Notes: generated from the sequence alone by a model not told the origin. A stretch of 64,000 nucleotides of DNA from Poriferisphaera corsica (GCF_007747445.1 NZ_CP036425.1:2650175-2714174), one strand, 5' to 3'; shown: positions 1 to 9,934, counted from the stretch's first letter. Numbers and translations: made by a program.

Positions 1-1025
1 TTCTGAGAGGATGCACCGAGTACCGAGAGCAGGCCAGCTTTGGGGGCGGTCATCTGAGTCACGTGAGGCTTGATTGTGCTGGGTATCTGAGCTTGTGTAG
101 CGGCAACCTCGATAGCACGGTCCAGATAGCCGATTTCATCGACGAGGCCGTTTTCGAGGGCTTCAGTGGCGGTGTAAACCTTGCCTGTGGCGAGCTCACG
201 AACTTGTTCTTCGGTTAGTGTGCGAGTTTTGCCATCAAAAGTGATGGATTTGCGGCCTTCATAAACGACGCTGACGAATTGCTCGTAGGCGTTGTCGAGG
301 ATGTGTGTGATGAATTCGTAGTCTTTAGGTGTCCATTCACGGAACATGGAAAGCTCATCTTTGTCGACAGAATCGGTTGATGTGACGATTTTGGGTGTGA
401 CTCCGATTTTGGTCATGAGGCCGTCGACGGTGAAAGCTTGGGCGATGACCCCGATGGAGCCGGTGAGACCGGTACGCTCGATGACGATGGCATCGGCGGG
501 TGCAGAGACGTAATAAGCACCTGAGGCGGCAACGCCTGCAAAGGAGGCGATAATGGGGATTTTGTGTTCTTCTTTAAATTTTGCGATTTGATGCCAAATT
601 TGGTCTGAAGCGTTGACGTATCCGCCGCCTGAGTTGACGCGTAGCACGATGGCTTTGGGTTTGTCTTTGGCGAGTTGTTCGAGTGATTTTCGAACGAAAT
701 CGTACATGTCGTAATCAACAGTGCCTGAGATGGGGAGAATGACGATACGGTTGCTTTGTGAGCCTTCCAGGTAAAGTTTTTCGTATGGGCCTGATTGAAT
801 GGACGCATAGATAATCCAGCCCATGTAGAAGTTGAGGAATATGGAAAAGATGAGGAGTGATTTAACGATGCGGTTGATGAATTTGCCGCCCTCTTTGGGG
901 GGCTGAATGATCACTTGTGGGATGTTTGATGGCGGCGTCGGAGGTGTGTTTGTACCCAGACCTGAGATGGGTGGGCGTGAGGATGGCTGGTCGCCTGCTG
1001 GGGGGGGTGTGGGATTATTGGTCAT
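1..1025 (-). CDS. S49 family signal-peptide-peptidase-like protease (partial, C-terminus off left edge)
   Basis: My translation of the minus strand from an ATG at 1025 gives an uninterrupted reading frame to the window edge, about 341 residues. It begins with a proline-rich cytoplasmic stretch (residues 1-45), then one hydrophobic segment (about 54-75). An SppA/SohB-type protease domain follows, with RVNSGGG, GVAASGAYY (Ser nucleophile) and TGLTGSIGVIA. S49 peptidases cut membrane-embedded remnants such as signal peptides, with the active site outside the membrane. An AGGAG ribosome site lies 9 nt upstream of the ATG. It is shorter than the double-domain SppA at 23403-25268 and looks like the single-domain type, though the true C-terminus is not visible. 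The gene is divergent from larC. Confidence 0.9.
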   Translation of the reverse strand, partial: MTNNPTPPPAGDQPSSRPPISGLGTNTPPTPPSNIPQVIIQPPKEGGKFINRIVKSLLIFSIFLNFYMGWIIYASIQSGPYEKLYLEGSQSNRIVILPISGTVDYDMYDFVRKSLEQLAKDKPKAIVLRVNSGGGYVNASDQIWHQIAKFKEEHKIPIIASFAGVAASGAYYVSAPADAIVIERTGLTGSIGVIAQAFTVDGLMTKIGVTPKIVTSTDSVDKDELSMFREWTPKDYEFITHILDNAYEQFVSVVYEGRKSITFDGKTRTLTEEQVRELATGKVYTATEALENGLVDEIGYLDRAIEVAATQAQIPSTIKPHVTQMTAPKAGLLSVLGASSQ

Positions 1026-1155
1026 CGTGAAATGCTCCTGATGAATGAAGTTTCGCGGGAAGGCCGTCTGTGCGCTGTGGAGATGGAAGGAATGTGATCA
1101 TTCGCGGTCCGAAAATCTCTGCAAAAAACGGCTCTGGTAGGTATCATCGTCCAAT

Positions 1156-1956
1156 ATGAGCAGACATCTACACATTGACGCGTTTTCGGGCATTGCTGGT
1201 GATATGTTTTTAGGAGCATTGATTGATTTGGGTGTGGACGCAGGGGAAATTGAGCAAAGCCTGCGCCAATTACCGGTTGAAAAAGAATGGGAACTGAGTG
1301 TAAAACGTGTATCTCGCCATGGCATTGGGGCGATTGATCTCAAGGTGCTGACGGGTGAGAACAAGCACTCACATCATCATGATGAACAGGGTCATCACCA
1401 CCATCATCACACAAATTATCATGACATCATGCATATGATCGATCACCTCGATACAACCGAGCGAGGAAAAGACAAGGCGAGGCGAGTCGTGACACTTTTG
1501 GGTGAATCTGAGGCGCGCGTACATGAAACGACGCTGGATAAGATTCATTTTCATGAGGTGGGCGCAGTCGATTCAATCGTCGATATGCTTGGCAGTGTTG
1601 TTGCGTTAGAGTTGCTGGGAGTTGATAGTTTATCATGCGGCGTTTTGCCGATGTCACGTGGTTTTGTGAAATGTGATCATGGTGTGATGCCTGTACCTGC
1701 ACCAGCGACGGCTTATTTACTAGAGGGATTGGCGACGATTGGAGTAGATCGAAAAGGTGAACTGGTTACGCCAACAGGCGCAGCTCTGGTCAAAGGACTG
1801 TGCGAAGAATTTGGGGCGCAGCCTGGGATGATGATTGATGGTGTTGGGTATGGCGCGGGCGATCGTGAAGATCCTGAGATACCCAATCTTTTGCGTTTAT
1901 TTGTTGGAGAGCGAGTGGGCGCAAAGCGATTAATGCCAACGATCGAATCCGCATAA
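1156..1956 (+). CDS. LarC-type nickel-pincer cofactor protein, N-terminal domain only
   Basis: LarC (DUF111) inserts nickel into the pincer cofactor of lactate racemase-type enzymes. The N-terminal signature DAFSGIAGDM is at residues 8-17, a histidine-rich segment (possible Ni binding) at about 71-86, and HFHEVGAVDSIVD near 130. The product is 266 aa, against roughly 400 for full LarC, and ends just where the second domain (usually opening with an ETNIDD-like motif) should start. In Lactobacillus LarC the two halves are joined by ribosomal frameshifting. Here no such motif appears in any frame before the next gene at 1972. It may be a stand-alone LarC1-like protein or one that has lost its partner. 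The next gene starts 15 nt downstream. Confidence 0.8.
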   Translation: MSRHLHIDAFSGIAGDMFLGALIDLGVDAGEIEQSLRQLPVEKEWELSVKRVSRHGIGAIDLKVLTGENKHSHHHDEQGHHHHHHTNYHDIMHMIDHLDTTERGKDKARRVVTLLGESEARVHETTLDKIHFHEVGAVDSIVDMLGSVVALELLGVDSLSCGVLPMSRGFVKCDHGVMPVPAPATAYLLEGLATIGVDRKGELVTPTGAALVKGLCEEFGAQPGMMIDGVGYGAGDREDPEIPNLLRLFVGERVGAKRLMPTIESA

Positions 1957-1971
1957 GAAACGGGCAAACTG

Positions 1972-2892
1972 ATGAAAACGAGTTATGTGGTTCCAATGAT
2001 ATGTGTAATCGTGATCGCGGCTGCGTTGACGCAATACTACATTGGCCAACCGGCTGATCTTCCAACAAACGAAACGAATGAGACGGTATTGCGGCGTATC
2101 GAGCTGCGTGATGACTTTTCATCATTCATTCAGCATACGAATGCTGATATTGAAAAACGTGATGAGATTTACTCCACGATTATATCGGATTGGCTAGAGA
2201 AGAAGCATCAAGCGGGCTTCTGGAAGATACATGAGAAAACGCTGTTTCGAGTTTTGAATGGGCGTGAACCGGCACAAGGATTTATGGATGGTTGTTTTGA
2301 GATCAAATTAGGCGAGGTTCCTAGCGATATTGCTGCTATCGACAAGATAGGCAGCGAATTGATCGACTATGCGGATGATTTGGCTGAGCGTGGAGACGGG
2401 TTAAATGCTTATCATATCGGGCATATCGTTTTTGTTTGGGGATACGATTTATTACAGAGAAATACGATGCTTGATGCGCGGTTGCAGGGGCTGTGGATGC
2501 TAAACGCAGGAGGGAATGTAATGTTTAAAATGTTACGTCAATACCCAAAAATATCTGCGAAAGTTGAGATTGATGAGAATGTGCTTTTGGAGCTATCGGA
2601 TCATGTGAGTGAGATTGATCAGAGGTGGTCGAAGAAACTGCTACTTGTGAGAAGCGTTACACCACACCTAGGTGATCTTATGCATATTGCGGAAAAAGAT
2701 GAAGATCTGACATTTCGAATTGAAGGGGTCTTACGGTTGGGCTTATTTCAGCATGCTGCGAAATCACGCGGCAACCTTTGGAAAATGCAACAACTCATAG
2801 AATCAGCTCAGAAAGATGAGAATATCTTAATCCAAAAGGCTGGACATCGTGCGGCGGCTTTCAGTTTGAATGACGCGAAAGTTTTTCAGTAG
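1972..2892 (+). CDS. Unknown membrane-anchored protein
   Basis: Not recognised. The product is 306 aa, with a hydrophobic N-terminal segment (residues 5-24) that could be a signal anchor. The rest is soluble, helix-rich and mixed-charge, without obvious repeats or catalytic motifs. It lies 15 nt after the larC-like gene and 18 nt before an M48 peptidase on the same strand, so the three may be co-transcribed. The peptidase partner suggests envelope localisation, but function is open. Confidence 0.7.
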   Translation: MKTSYVVPMICVIVIAAALTQYYIGQPADLPTNETNETVLRRIELRDDFSSFIQHTNADIEKRDEIYSTIISDWLEKKHQAGFWKIHEKTLFRVLNGREPAQGFMDGCFEIKLGEVPSDIAAIDKIGSELIDYADDLAERGDGLNAYHIGHIVFVWGYDLLQRNTMLDARLQGLWMLNAGGNVMFKMLRQYPKISAKVEIDENVLLELSDHVSEIDQRWSKKLLLVRSVTPHLGDLMHIAEKDEDLTFRIEGVLRLGLFQHAAKSRGNLWKMQQLIESAQKDENILIQKAGHRAAAFSLNDAKVFQ

Positions 2893-2910
2893 CACAAGGA
2901 GTGGTTCGGT

Positions 2911-4401
2911 ATGATGCACGTGTTAATGATTGTGCTGGTCTTGTTAATATTCTTGAATGATTCACTAGAAATTCCTGATTCGCATTCACGTTGGTTTGTC
3001 GTATTAATTTGGCTCATATCACTAAGTGTATTGGGGTTTGGGTATTGGTTGTTCTGCAAGATTATTCATCGACGCTTGAAACGTCATGACAGTCGATTGC
3101 TAGGTCAACTAGATCGTATAAATATGATTTTTCGTTTGATTGGAGTAGGCCTTGCATGTGGCGTGATGCTTGCTGGTGTATTGAATTTTTTAAGAGATTT
3201 GATGGGGAATGTGTATTTTTTGCCGGATGCTTTGTTTTTAATGCCGACAATCTGTCTGTTTATTTGGGGGTGGTTGTGCCAATATCCAATTGATCAACAG
3301 CTAAAAGAAGCCTCGCTTATACGTTGTGTTGATGATGGCGATAGCGTGTATGAATTCCCCAATCGTTATCATTTTTTATTGAATCATTTGCGACATGAAA
3401 TGTTGATTGTATTGTTGCCATTACTACTGATTTTGCTTTGGGCGGAAACGACTGAATTTACTATCTTACCTTGGATATATGGCGCGGATTGGCAAGAAGA
3501 ATCTCAAGGTGTCGCGTGGCTGTTAAATGACATCGCTGAGGTTGGATCGGTTATTACGTTAACAGGTGGTGTTGTAATATTCGTGCTTTCGCCAATGATC
3601 GTGCGATGGGCTTGGGACACGGAGAAGCTTGTAGACGGTACTGTTCGCGAAAGAATATTAGCGTTATGCAAAACACATCAAGTGAATATTTCTGAGGTTT
3701 TGCTTTGGCGGACAGCAGGGACAATGATCAATGCGGCAGTCATTGGAGCTGTCTCAAAATTACGTTACATTTTATTGAGTGACGCGTTATTGGATCGCAT
3801 GCCGACACGAGAATTGGAAGCGGTGATGGCTCATGAAATCGCCCATATTCGCAAGAAGCACATTTTATTTCTGCTCATAGCGGCGATAAACCTAATCGGG
3901 CTACTTGAATTGCTTTTTAATTTGATTGGCGAAGGTATACACCAAATCATTGTGAGGATAACGGGGCATACTGATATAGATGTGCTTGAGTTGCAATTGA
4001 ATGACATTATTATTCTATTTGGTCTTGGTGCAACATTGATTGGCTGGTTCATACTGTTTGGTTATGTTTCAAGACTCGCGGAAAGACAAGCGGATACTTT
4101 TGGTGCTGTGCATATGACCCGTGTGCTGGAAAACGATTGGGAAGACGAAAACTGTGTTAGCCGAGCTGGTGCGGGGACAATGATATCGGCATTACAGCTG
4201 GTCGCTGACTTGAATCATATTCCGACAAAAAAGAATAATTGGCGGCATGGCTCGATTGAGAAACGCCAGGACTATTTACGTTCGATCGTCGGGCAGCAAA
4301 TTGACGAGTTGATCGTGGATCGCCAAATACGTTTCTTGAAATATGTGTGTATATTTTTGCTTGTACTTATGTCTGCAGGGTATTGGTATTTGGGAGGTTA
4401 G
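2911..4401 (+). CDS. M48-family membrane zinc metallopeptidase
   Basis: An integral membrane zinc protease of the Ste24/HtpX type, 496 aa. The zinc motif HEIAH is at residues 308-312 and the downstream glutamate ligand motif ERQAD is near 391. Several transmembrane segments surround the domain (about 3-15, 28-48, 75-95, 108-124, 163-178, 208-228, 316-340, 366-386 and a C-terminal one). Family members degrade misfolded membrane proteins or process prenylated and secreted substrates. The long N-terminal membrane part before the peptidase domain exceeds the usual HtpX size (about 290 aa). The start (ATG ATG) follows an AAGGAG site. The substrate cannot be told from sequence. Confidence 0.88.
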   Translation: MMHVLMIVLVLLIFLNDSLEIPDSHSRWFVVLIWLISLSVLGFGYWLFCKIIHRRLKRHDSRLLGQLDRINMIFRLIGVGLACGVMLAGVLNFLRDLMGNVYFLPDALFLMPTICLFIWGWLCQYPIDQQLKEASLIRCVDDGDSVYEFPNRYHFLLNHLRHEMLIVLLPLLLILLWAETTEFTILPWIYGADWQEESQGVAWLLNDIAEVGSVITLTGGVVIFVLSPMIVRWAWDTEKLVDGTVRERILALCKTHQVNISEVLLWRTAGTMINAAVIGAVSKLRYILLSDALLDRMPTRELEAVMAHEIAHIRKKHILFLLIAAINLIGLLELLFNLIGEGIHQIIVRITGHTDIDVLELQLNDIIILFGLGATLIGWFILFGYVSRLAERQADTFGAVHMTRVLENDWEDENCVSRAGAGTMISALQLVADLNHIPTKKNNWRHGSIEKRQDYLRSIVGQQIDELIVDRQIRFLKYVCIFLLVLMSAGYWYLGG

Positions 4402-4420
4402 CTTAGATATTTCGCAATAT

Positions 4421-4449
4421 TAGGCAATGACGTGGTGATGGTCTATAAT
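4421..4449 (+). promoter_or_regulatory. Candidate promoter for dapF
   Basis: A perfect -10 hexamer TATAAT lies at 4444-4449, with a weak -35 (TAGGCA at 4421-4426) 17 nt upstream. It sits in the gap between the M48 peptidase gene and dapF, about 40 nt before the dapF start. The -10 is convincing, the -35 is not. Confidence 0.45.
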
Positions 4450-4489
4450 TGCTGACTTATCCTAAACTCAGATTGGAACTGGAGGCGAC

Positions 4490-5350
4490 ATGCAGTTCAC
4501 AAAGATGCACGGTATTGGCAACGATTATGTGTATGTCAATGGTTTTGAAGAAACCGTTGAGCAGCCTGAAGAGTTAGCTCAGGTTATAGCAGACAGACAC
4601 TTTGGTGTTGGTGGTGATGGTCTGATTTTGCTGCTTCCTGCGGATAAGGATGTGGAGGCAGACTGCCGTATGAGAATGTTTAATTCGGATGGCTCTGAAT
4701 CTGAGATGTGTGGTAACGGGGTAAGATGTGTATGCAAACTGGCACATGATCGCGGAGTTGTAAAAGCGAATCCGATGAAAATTCAGACAGGTGCTGGCGT
4801 ATTAACGTTGGCATATACACTGGACGATGAGGGTATGGTCAGCGAAGTGACGGTGGACATGGGTGAACCGATTTATGTAGCTGAGCAAGTACCAGTTCTG
4901 CCAAAGCATATGAAAGAAACGGATGAGCCTCATACATTTGTGCTGGAGTTTTTAGATACTGGGGAATTGTTCACAGCGACGATGGTGAGTATGGGCAATC
5001 CACATGCGACGATTTTCGTGCCTGATGTTCATGCAATTGATCTAGAACGGATTGGCCCGAAACTAGAGAACCACCCGGCGTTTCCAAACAGAATGAATAT
5101 TCATTTTGTGCAACATCATTCACCTGATGAAGTTACGATGCGAACATGGGAACGCGGCTCAGGCATTACGCTTGCTTGCGGCACTGGAGCATCTGCTGTC
5201 TGCGTTTCAGGCGTATTAGATGGCCGAAATGACAAAAAAATTCTGGCACACTTGCCGGGCGGCGATCTCACATTAGATTGGCGTGAAGATGGCCATTTGT
5301 ATATGACGGGTACTGCGACAGAAGTGTTCCGGGGTGATTGGCCGGAGTAA
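4490..5350 (+). CDS. dapF: Diaminopimelate epimerase
   Basis: Converts LL- to meso-diaminopimelate, the last step before lysine and a peptidoglycan building block. The product is 286 aa, near the usual length (about 275). Both active-site cysteines are present in their motifs: Cys74 in SEMCGNGVRC and Cys230 in GSGITLACGTGAS. The opening MHGIGNDY motif and MGNPHATIFV also match the family. The ATG is preceded by a GGAGG site. It has its own candidate promoter and is followed by a strong terminator, so it is probably monocistronic. Its presence supports peptidoglycan synthesis in this organism. Confidence 0.97.
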   Translation: MQFTKMHGIGNDYVYVNGFEETVEQPEELAQVIADRHFGVGGDGLILLLPADKDVEADCRMRMFNSDGSESEMCGNGVRCVCKLAHDRGVVKANPMKIQTGAGVLTLAYTLDDEGMVSEVTVDMGEPIYVAEQVPVLPKHMKETDEPHTFVLEFLDTGELFTATMVSMGNPHATIFVPDVHAIDLERIGPKLENHPAFPNRMNIHFVQHHSPDEVTMRTWERGSGITLACGTGASAVCVSGVLDGRNDKKILAHLPGGDLTLDWREDGHLYMTGTATEVFRGDWPE

Positions 5351-5371
5351 TTGCTAAATGAATAAACATAT

Positions 5372-5400
5372 CAAGACCCAAAAAATTGGGTCTTGTTTTT
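5372..5400 (+). terminator. Rho-independent terminator after dapF
   Basis: A perfect 10-bp stem (CAAGACCCAA at 5372-5381 with TTGGGTCTTG at 5386-5395) and a 4-nt A loop are followed by a T run. Confidence 0.85.
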
Positions 5401-5416
5401 ATATGGATGTTGAAGC

Positions 5417-6352
5417 ATGAGAAATCCTAATCAGCGCATACTCTATATTACAGACACGCATGTTGGTGCGAATCTTAAGGATGGGTACTACATGCAAGGC
5501 CGATGTACTGATGAATGGGAGGCGATTATAGATGTTCTGCGCGGATATATTGCAGATCAGAAAATTGATATGGTTTTGCATGGCGGAGATTTAGTAGATA
5601 CCGCGGATGAACAGATCATAGCGCTTGCAGCAAAATCTATGCGATCATTGGGCGTGCCCGTCACGATGTGTTTTGGTAACCATGACCTGGATCATGTAGA
5701 TGCTAGAAAATCTTGGTACAAAATTGCTTCAGACCTCCTACCACAAGGCACTCATACTGGTGGCATCTGCGGTGATAAGATAAATGTATTTGTGATTAGC
5801 CATCATTATGCTTCAAATAATCCACCACATTACTGGGATATGAAGCGAACGGATGCGCAAATACCTGTCATTGATGAGACACAGCGTGCGACATTGGAGT
5901 TGTTCGTCGCTGCCTCGGATAAGCCTGTAATAATCGTCACGCACTGCCCTGTGCATGGTATTAGTGCTGAGCAAACCGGCGATACTGAATTCCACCCAGC
6001 CAATAAGGCGTATGCGAATTATCTATATAGTTTGGCGGCGCAAAGCGGAAATGTGCCGTTGATCCTTTCTGCACACAACCATGTAAGTTCTGTTCAAAGA
6101 CATCTGGGATTTGTCACAATGACGACAGGCGGATTAACGGAAGTGCCCTGCTCTGCTCGTTTATTGACGATTGATGATGAAAAAATAAAGATTGAGCAGG
6201 TTGATTTTGCAGGGCAATTGGGCCTGCTTGGAAAAATTGATGAATCGAAAAAATGGGTGGCGGGTATGGCTAAAGATCGTTGTATAGAAATTGATATTAA
6301 GTCGAATGATGACACAGGGGACATGCTGTCTGAACTGTTACCCATGATATAA
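5417..6352 (+). CDS. Calcineurin-like metallophosphoesterase
   Basis: A two-metal phosphoesterase, 311 aa. The motif order is complete: TDTHVG (D-x-H), HGGDLVD (GD-x), GNHD, THCPVHG and SAHNHV (G/A-H-x-H class). The arrangement resembles CpdA-type cyclic-nucleotide phosphodiesterases and related phosphohydrolases; the substrate cannot be fixed from sequence. No signal peptide is visible, so it is probably cytoplasmic. It starts just after the dapF terminator and ends at a terminator shared with the convergent accC gene. Confidence 0.88.
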   Translation: MRNPNQRILYITDTHVGANLKDGYYMQGRCTDEWEAIIDVLRGYIADQKIDMVLHGGDLVDTADEQIIALAAKSMRSLGVPVTMCFGNHDLDHVDARKSWYKIASDLLPQGTHTGGICGDKINVFVISHHYASNNPPHYWDMKRTDAQIPVIDETQRATLELFVAASDKPVIIVTHCPVHGISAEQTGDTEFHPANKAYANYLYSLAAQSGNVPLILSAHNHVSSVQRHLGFVTMTTGGLTEVPCSARLLTIDDEKIKIEQVDFAGQLGLLGKIDESKKWVAGMAKDRCIEIDIKSNDDTGDMLSELLPMI

Positions 6353-6380
6353 AAAAGCGACCTCAAAATAGGCCGCTTTT
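6353..6380. terminator. Bidirectional terminator between convergent genes
   Basis: An imperfect stem (AAAAGCGACCT pairing with AGGCCGCTTTT, one mismatch) has A residues on the left and T residues on the right, so it can end both the phosphoesterase gene (+) and accC (-). Confidence 0.7.
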
Positions 6381-6411
6381 GTTTTGATGCTGTGTTTTAT
6401 CTATTTCTATT

Positions 6412-7758
6412 TCATTCAATTTCTAGAAGCCGCTCAACATAATTAATATCAACGTTTGAAGTTAAAAACCCTTCATCAGTCAACAAATCTTCATGTAATG
6501 GGATCGTAGTTTTGATTGGCGCGATTTCAAATTCTCGCAGAGCGCGCCTCAATAAAATAATAACTTCGTCTCGTGTTTTTGCATGGCCGATAAGCTTGGC
6601 GATCATCGAGTCGTAGTTCGGAGGGATACGATAACCTGTGATGACATGTGTATCGAGACGAATACCGATACCACCTGGCGGGTCAAAGAAATCTACCAAA
6701 CCTGCACATGGAATGAAGTTATTGCGAGCATCTTCTGCATTGATACGCAATTCGATGGCGTGTCCATTGGGCTTGATATCTTTCTGCTCAAAGCCAAGTT
6801 CTTCGCCAGCAGCGATACGGATTTGAGTTTTTACGATATCGACACCGGTAATGGCTTCGGAAACAGGATGCTCAACTTGCACACGGGTATTCACTTCCAT
6901 CAGATAGAATTGCTTATTACTATCCATTAGAAATTCAACGGTTCCAGCAGAGTAATATCCCGCGGCTTTACATAAACGTGCTGCGGCTTTGCAAATTTTG
7001 TCTCGTTCAGTTTTGTCGAGGACTGGGCATGGTGCTTCTTCAATAAGTTTTTGCTTACGCCGCTGCATTGAACAATCTCGTTCATAGAGATGCACAACAT
7101 TACCATGTTTATCGCCGATGATTTGCACCTCGACATGACGGGCACGGTCGATAAATTTTTCGAGATAAACGGTACCATTGCCAAAAGCATTTTCCGCTTC
7201 CGCGATAGCTGCACGCATGCCTTGACGAAGTGAGTTATCGTCATGAGCTAAACGCATGCCTCGTCCACCACCACCTGCGGCAGCCTTGATCATCACTGGG
7301 TAGCCGATTTCGTTGGCGATCGTTACAGCTTTATCTTCAGATTCAACTGCACCCTTTGAGCCGGGTGAGGTAGGAACACGCTGTTTTATGGCAAGTTTTT
7401 TACACTCGACTTTGTCACCGAGCAATCGCATTGCTTCAGCGGACGGGCCAATGAATTCAATGTTACATTCTCGGCATACGTCGGCAAAATGCGCGTTTTC
7501 AGCGAGAAAACCGTAGCCGGGATGAATCGCTTGTGCGCCGGTCACTTCGGCGGCTGCGATGATGCGTGAGATGTTCAGATAAGACTCGTTTGGTGCTGGC
7601 GGGCCGATGCAAATTGCCTGATCCGCCATGCGGACGTGCTTGGAATCTTTATCGGCTTCGGAGTAAACCGCTACTGTTTCGATGCCGAGCTCTTGCGCTG
7701 CTCGGATAATACGAACGGCAATCTCGCCACGGTTTGCTATCAAAATACGTGAGAACAT
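6412..7758 (-). CDS. accC: Acetyl-CoA carboxylase, biotin carboxylase subunit
   Basis: An ATP-grasp enzyme that carboxylates biotin on AccB with bicarbonate and ATP, the first committed step of fatty acid synthesis. The product is 448 aa, the standard length. It carries N-terminal [16 protein letters not shown], the ATP-binding glycine-rich loop [12 protein letters not shown], and [15 protein letters not shown]. The start chosen is the ATG at 7758, matching conserved family N-termini; an upstream in-frame ATG at 7776 would add six residues. It lies 75 nt after accB on the same strand, an accBC operon. Confidence 0.97.
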   Translation of the reverse strand: MFSRILIANRGEIAVRIIRAAQELGIETVAVYSEADKDSKHVRMADQAICIGPPAPNESYLNISRIIAAAEVTGAQAIHPGYGFLAENAHFADVCRECNIEFIGPSAEAMRLLGDKVECKKLAIKQRVPTSPGSKGAVESEDKAVTIANEIGYPVMIKAAAGGGGRGMRLAHDDNSLRQGMRAAIAEAENAFGNGTVYLEKFIDRARHVEVQIIGDKHGNVVHLYERDCSMQRRKQKLIEEAPCPVLDKTERDKICKAAARLCKAAGYYSAGTVEFLMDSNKQFYLMEVNTRVQVEHPVSEAITGVDIVKTQIRIAAGEELGFEQKDIKPNGHAIELRINAEDARNNFIPCAGLVDFFDPPGGIGIRLDTHVITGYRIPPNYDSMIAKLIGHAKTRDEVIILLRRALREFEIAPIKTTIPLHEDLLTDEGFLTSNVDINYVERLLEIE

Positions 7759-7833
7759 AATCTTCACTCTTATCAATCAGGTTTATTGAATTGATCGCAT
7801 GTTGTCCATGCATACAAGCTGACTAACTTATGA

Positions 7834-8316
7834 TTAGTCTGGCTTAACGAGGAAGAGTGGCTGGCCGAACTCAACGGCTTGCCCATTCTCTACAAGACGT
7901 TTGACGACGGTCCCCTTCACTTCTGCTTTGATTTCATTAAACACTTTCATAGCCTCGACAATACAGACAACAGATGATTCGGTAACAGAGTCACCGATTG
8001 ATATGAAATCTTTTGCGTCGGGTGATGAAGCTGTGTAGAAAGAACCCACCATTGGCGAAATAATTTCGAGTAGATTCTCTTCTTCTGCGGCGGCAACAAC
8101 AGCAGGTGGACTGACGGGCGATGCTGGTGCAGCGGGCACCATTTGTGAAGCGGCAGGCATCTGCGTCATCGCTTGTTGTGCATTAACAAATTGAACGTCA
8201 TTACCAATTTTTCTTTTGAGCTTTACTTTGTCGCTTTCGCCTTCAATATCGAGTTCTACCAGGTCATTGTCGACCATGAGTTTGACGAGCTGTTTAAGCT
8301 TTTTGAGATCTGTCAT
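7834..8316 (-). CDS. accB: Acetyl-CoA carboxylase, biotin carboxyl carrier protein
   Basis: 160 aa. The N-terminal part (1-40) is helical. A proline/alanine-rich flexible linker (about 55-78) follows, then the biotinyl domain with EAMKVFNEI; the biotinylated lysine is Lys124. It carries carboxybiotin between AccC and the carboxyltransferase. An in-frame ATG at 8361 lies further upstream, but the conserved N-terminus begins at MTDLKKL, so 8316 is preferred. It sits between an M24 peptidase gene and accC, a common bacterial arrangement. Confidence 0.96.
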   Translation of the reverse strand: MTDLKKLKQLVKLMVDNDLVELDIEGESDKVKLKRKIGNDVQFVNAQQAMTQMPAASQMVPAAPASPVSPPAVVAAAEEENLLEIISPMVGSFYTASSPDAKDFISIGDSVTESSVVCIVEAMKVFNEIKAEVKGTVVKRLVENGQAVEFGQPLFLVKPD

Positions 8317-8554
8317 TGTTTTTGTGTTCCGTTCTGACTTACAACATTTTCCCAAGTACATGCAGCGTTTGTAAGTCCCTTGCCCTGATCATGAATTCGT
8401 GCGAGCGTAACACTCTACTGACACGTTTTTCATGGTTCTGCCTGATGAGTCATCTCCTAAACATCCAGACATTGCTGCTACATTTCTCGCGTCGACTCTC
8501 CCAAGCCGATTGGAATCACGGATCAAAACTGGTTGATCCAAACATGTTTGAGCC

Positions 8555-9685
8555 CTAAATGATCGCTGATTCTAGCGTTTTGGGCAAATCTGATAGCACT
8601 TTATAACCATTTGATGTAACGAGTACATCGTCTTCTATCCGTACTCCGCCAATTCCAGGAAGATAAATGCCGGGCTCGACGGTAACAACTTGCCCCTCTT
8701 GCAGTTCTCCCTTGACGGAGGCTGCGAGGCGCGGCTCTTCATGGATATCAAGTCCTAAACCATGACCTAAAGAGTGACTAAACTCTTTACCGTAACCTGC
8801 TTTAGTAATGATATTTCTTGCGACAGCATCGATATCACACAACCTGGCCCCGGGTTTGATTGCTGCGATTGCGGCTTCTTGCGCATCCAGTGTGATCTGG
8901 TAAATTTCACGAATCCTCGGTTTCATTTTACCTAAAGCAATTACACGCGTGAGATCGGAGCAATAGCCGTTATACCGAGCCCCCCAATCAATCAAAACGA
9001 TACCACCTGTTTTCACTTTGGTTTTGCCTGGAATCGCATGCGGCAATGATGCGTTTGCATCTGCGGCGACAATTGAAGGGAATGATGTGCCGTCTGCTCC
9101 CAATGCTCGCATTTTATATTCGAGAATTGCCGTAATCTCATACTCAGTCATCCCCGGCTTGATCTCGGCAATTGTTTGATTGAAAGCACACTGTTGAATA
9201 ACCAGTGCTTTTTGTATCTGTTTAATTTCATCGGGTGTTTTGATTGCACGTTGCTGAAGTAAGCCATCGTCATGTTCGAGAATATTTTTTGCACCAATTT
9301 TATTTGCGATCGCTTTACGGATTGCGAGCGTGGTGTAATCTGGCTGCAGAAGCACTTTCGTTAGTTTGCGTTTTAAAAGTGTTTCTTTCAATGAATCTGA
9401 GAGAGATTTGGTACGCATCACAGCTTTGGCGTGCGGGGCTTCCCGTTGTATCTGCTCTTCGAAGCGTGAGTCGCTGAGGATCGTGATAACAGAACCGCGC
9501 ATCGGCACAATGGCCCATGAGTCATCGCCAATAAAGCCGGTGAGATATCGGATATCTTTAGGGTTAGTCAGCAGAACGGCATCTGCTTGAACCTGCTCAC
9601 CTTTCAAACGTTTTTGTAACGTTTTGGTGCGAGAAATAAATAAGCTCGATTTTTGAGCTGATTGTTTTGAGACTTGCTTCGGCAT
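8555..9685 (-). CDS. Xaa-Pro aminopeptidase-like M24B metallopeptidase
   Basis: 376 aa. An N-terminal creatinase-like domain (about 25-150) precedes a pita-bread catalytic domain. The metal ligands are visible in IDWGARYNGYCSDLTR (two Asp), HSLGHGLGLDIHEEP (His), VEPGIYLPGIGG (Glu) and RIEDDV (Glu). It removes N-terminal residues that precede proline. The ATG at 9685 follows AGGAGG with an 8-nt spacer, so the upstream in-frame ATGs are not used. It lies about 240 nt before accB on the same strand; a gene of this family next to accBC is a recurring layout. Confidence 0.92.
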   Translation of the reverse strand: MPKQVSKQSAQKSSLFISRTKTLQKRLKGEQVQADAVLLTNPKDIRYLTGFIGDDSWAIVPMRGSVITILSDSRFEEQIQREAPHAKAVMRTKSLSDSLKETLLKRKLTKVLLQPDYTTLAIRKAIANKIGAKNILEHDDGLLQQRAIKTPDEIKQIQKALVIQQCAFNQTIAEIKPGMTEYEITAILEYKMRALGADGTSFPSIVAADANASLPHAIPGKTKVKTGGIVLIDWGARYNGYCSDLTRVIALGKMKPRIREIYQITLDAQEAAIAAIKPGARLCDIDAVARNIITKAGYGKEFSHSLGHGLGLDIHEEPRLAASVKGELQEGQVVTVEPGIYLPGIGGVRIEDDVLVTSNGYKVLSDLPKTLESAII

Positions 9686-9880
9686 AGCCAAATCCTCCTG
9701 TATCCCACACATAAGCGTATCCGTACGCATCGGCTTGTGCGCATATTGTGACACAAAGAACTGCTTTTCTCAATAGATACCTGTAATTGGGAGCACCCCT
9801 ACCCCAGCAACACCTAAAAGATCGTAATGCCCGGTTTTGCATGCAAATCTATTCAGCAAATAGCCACCTATAAATAATAG

Positions 9881-9907
9881 AAAAAGCGAGCTAACTTTTA
9901 GCTCGCT
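9881..9907 (-). terminator. Rho-independent terminator after hisI
   Basis: A perfect 10-bp stem (AGCGAGCTAA at 9885-9894 with TTAGCTCGCT at 9898-9907) is followed, in minus-strand sense, by a T run. Confidence 0.85.
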
Positions 9908-9934
9908 CACTATTACTCTTAGCAGTAAATATTT

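Noticed and set aside
1957-2100. LarC2 reached by ribosomal frameshift after larC
   Set aside because: I translated the following bases in the other frames and found no LarC2 opening motif.
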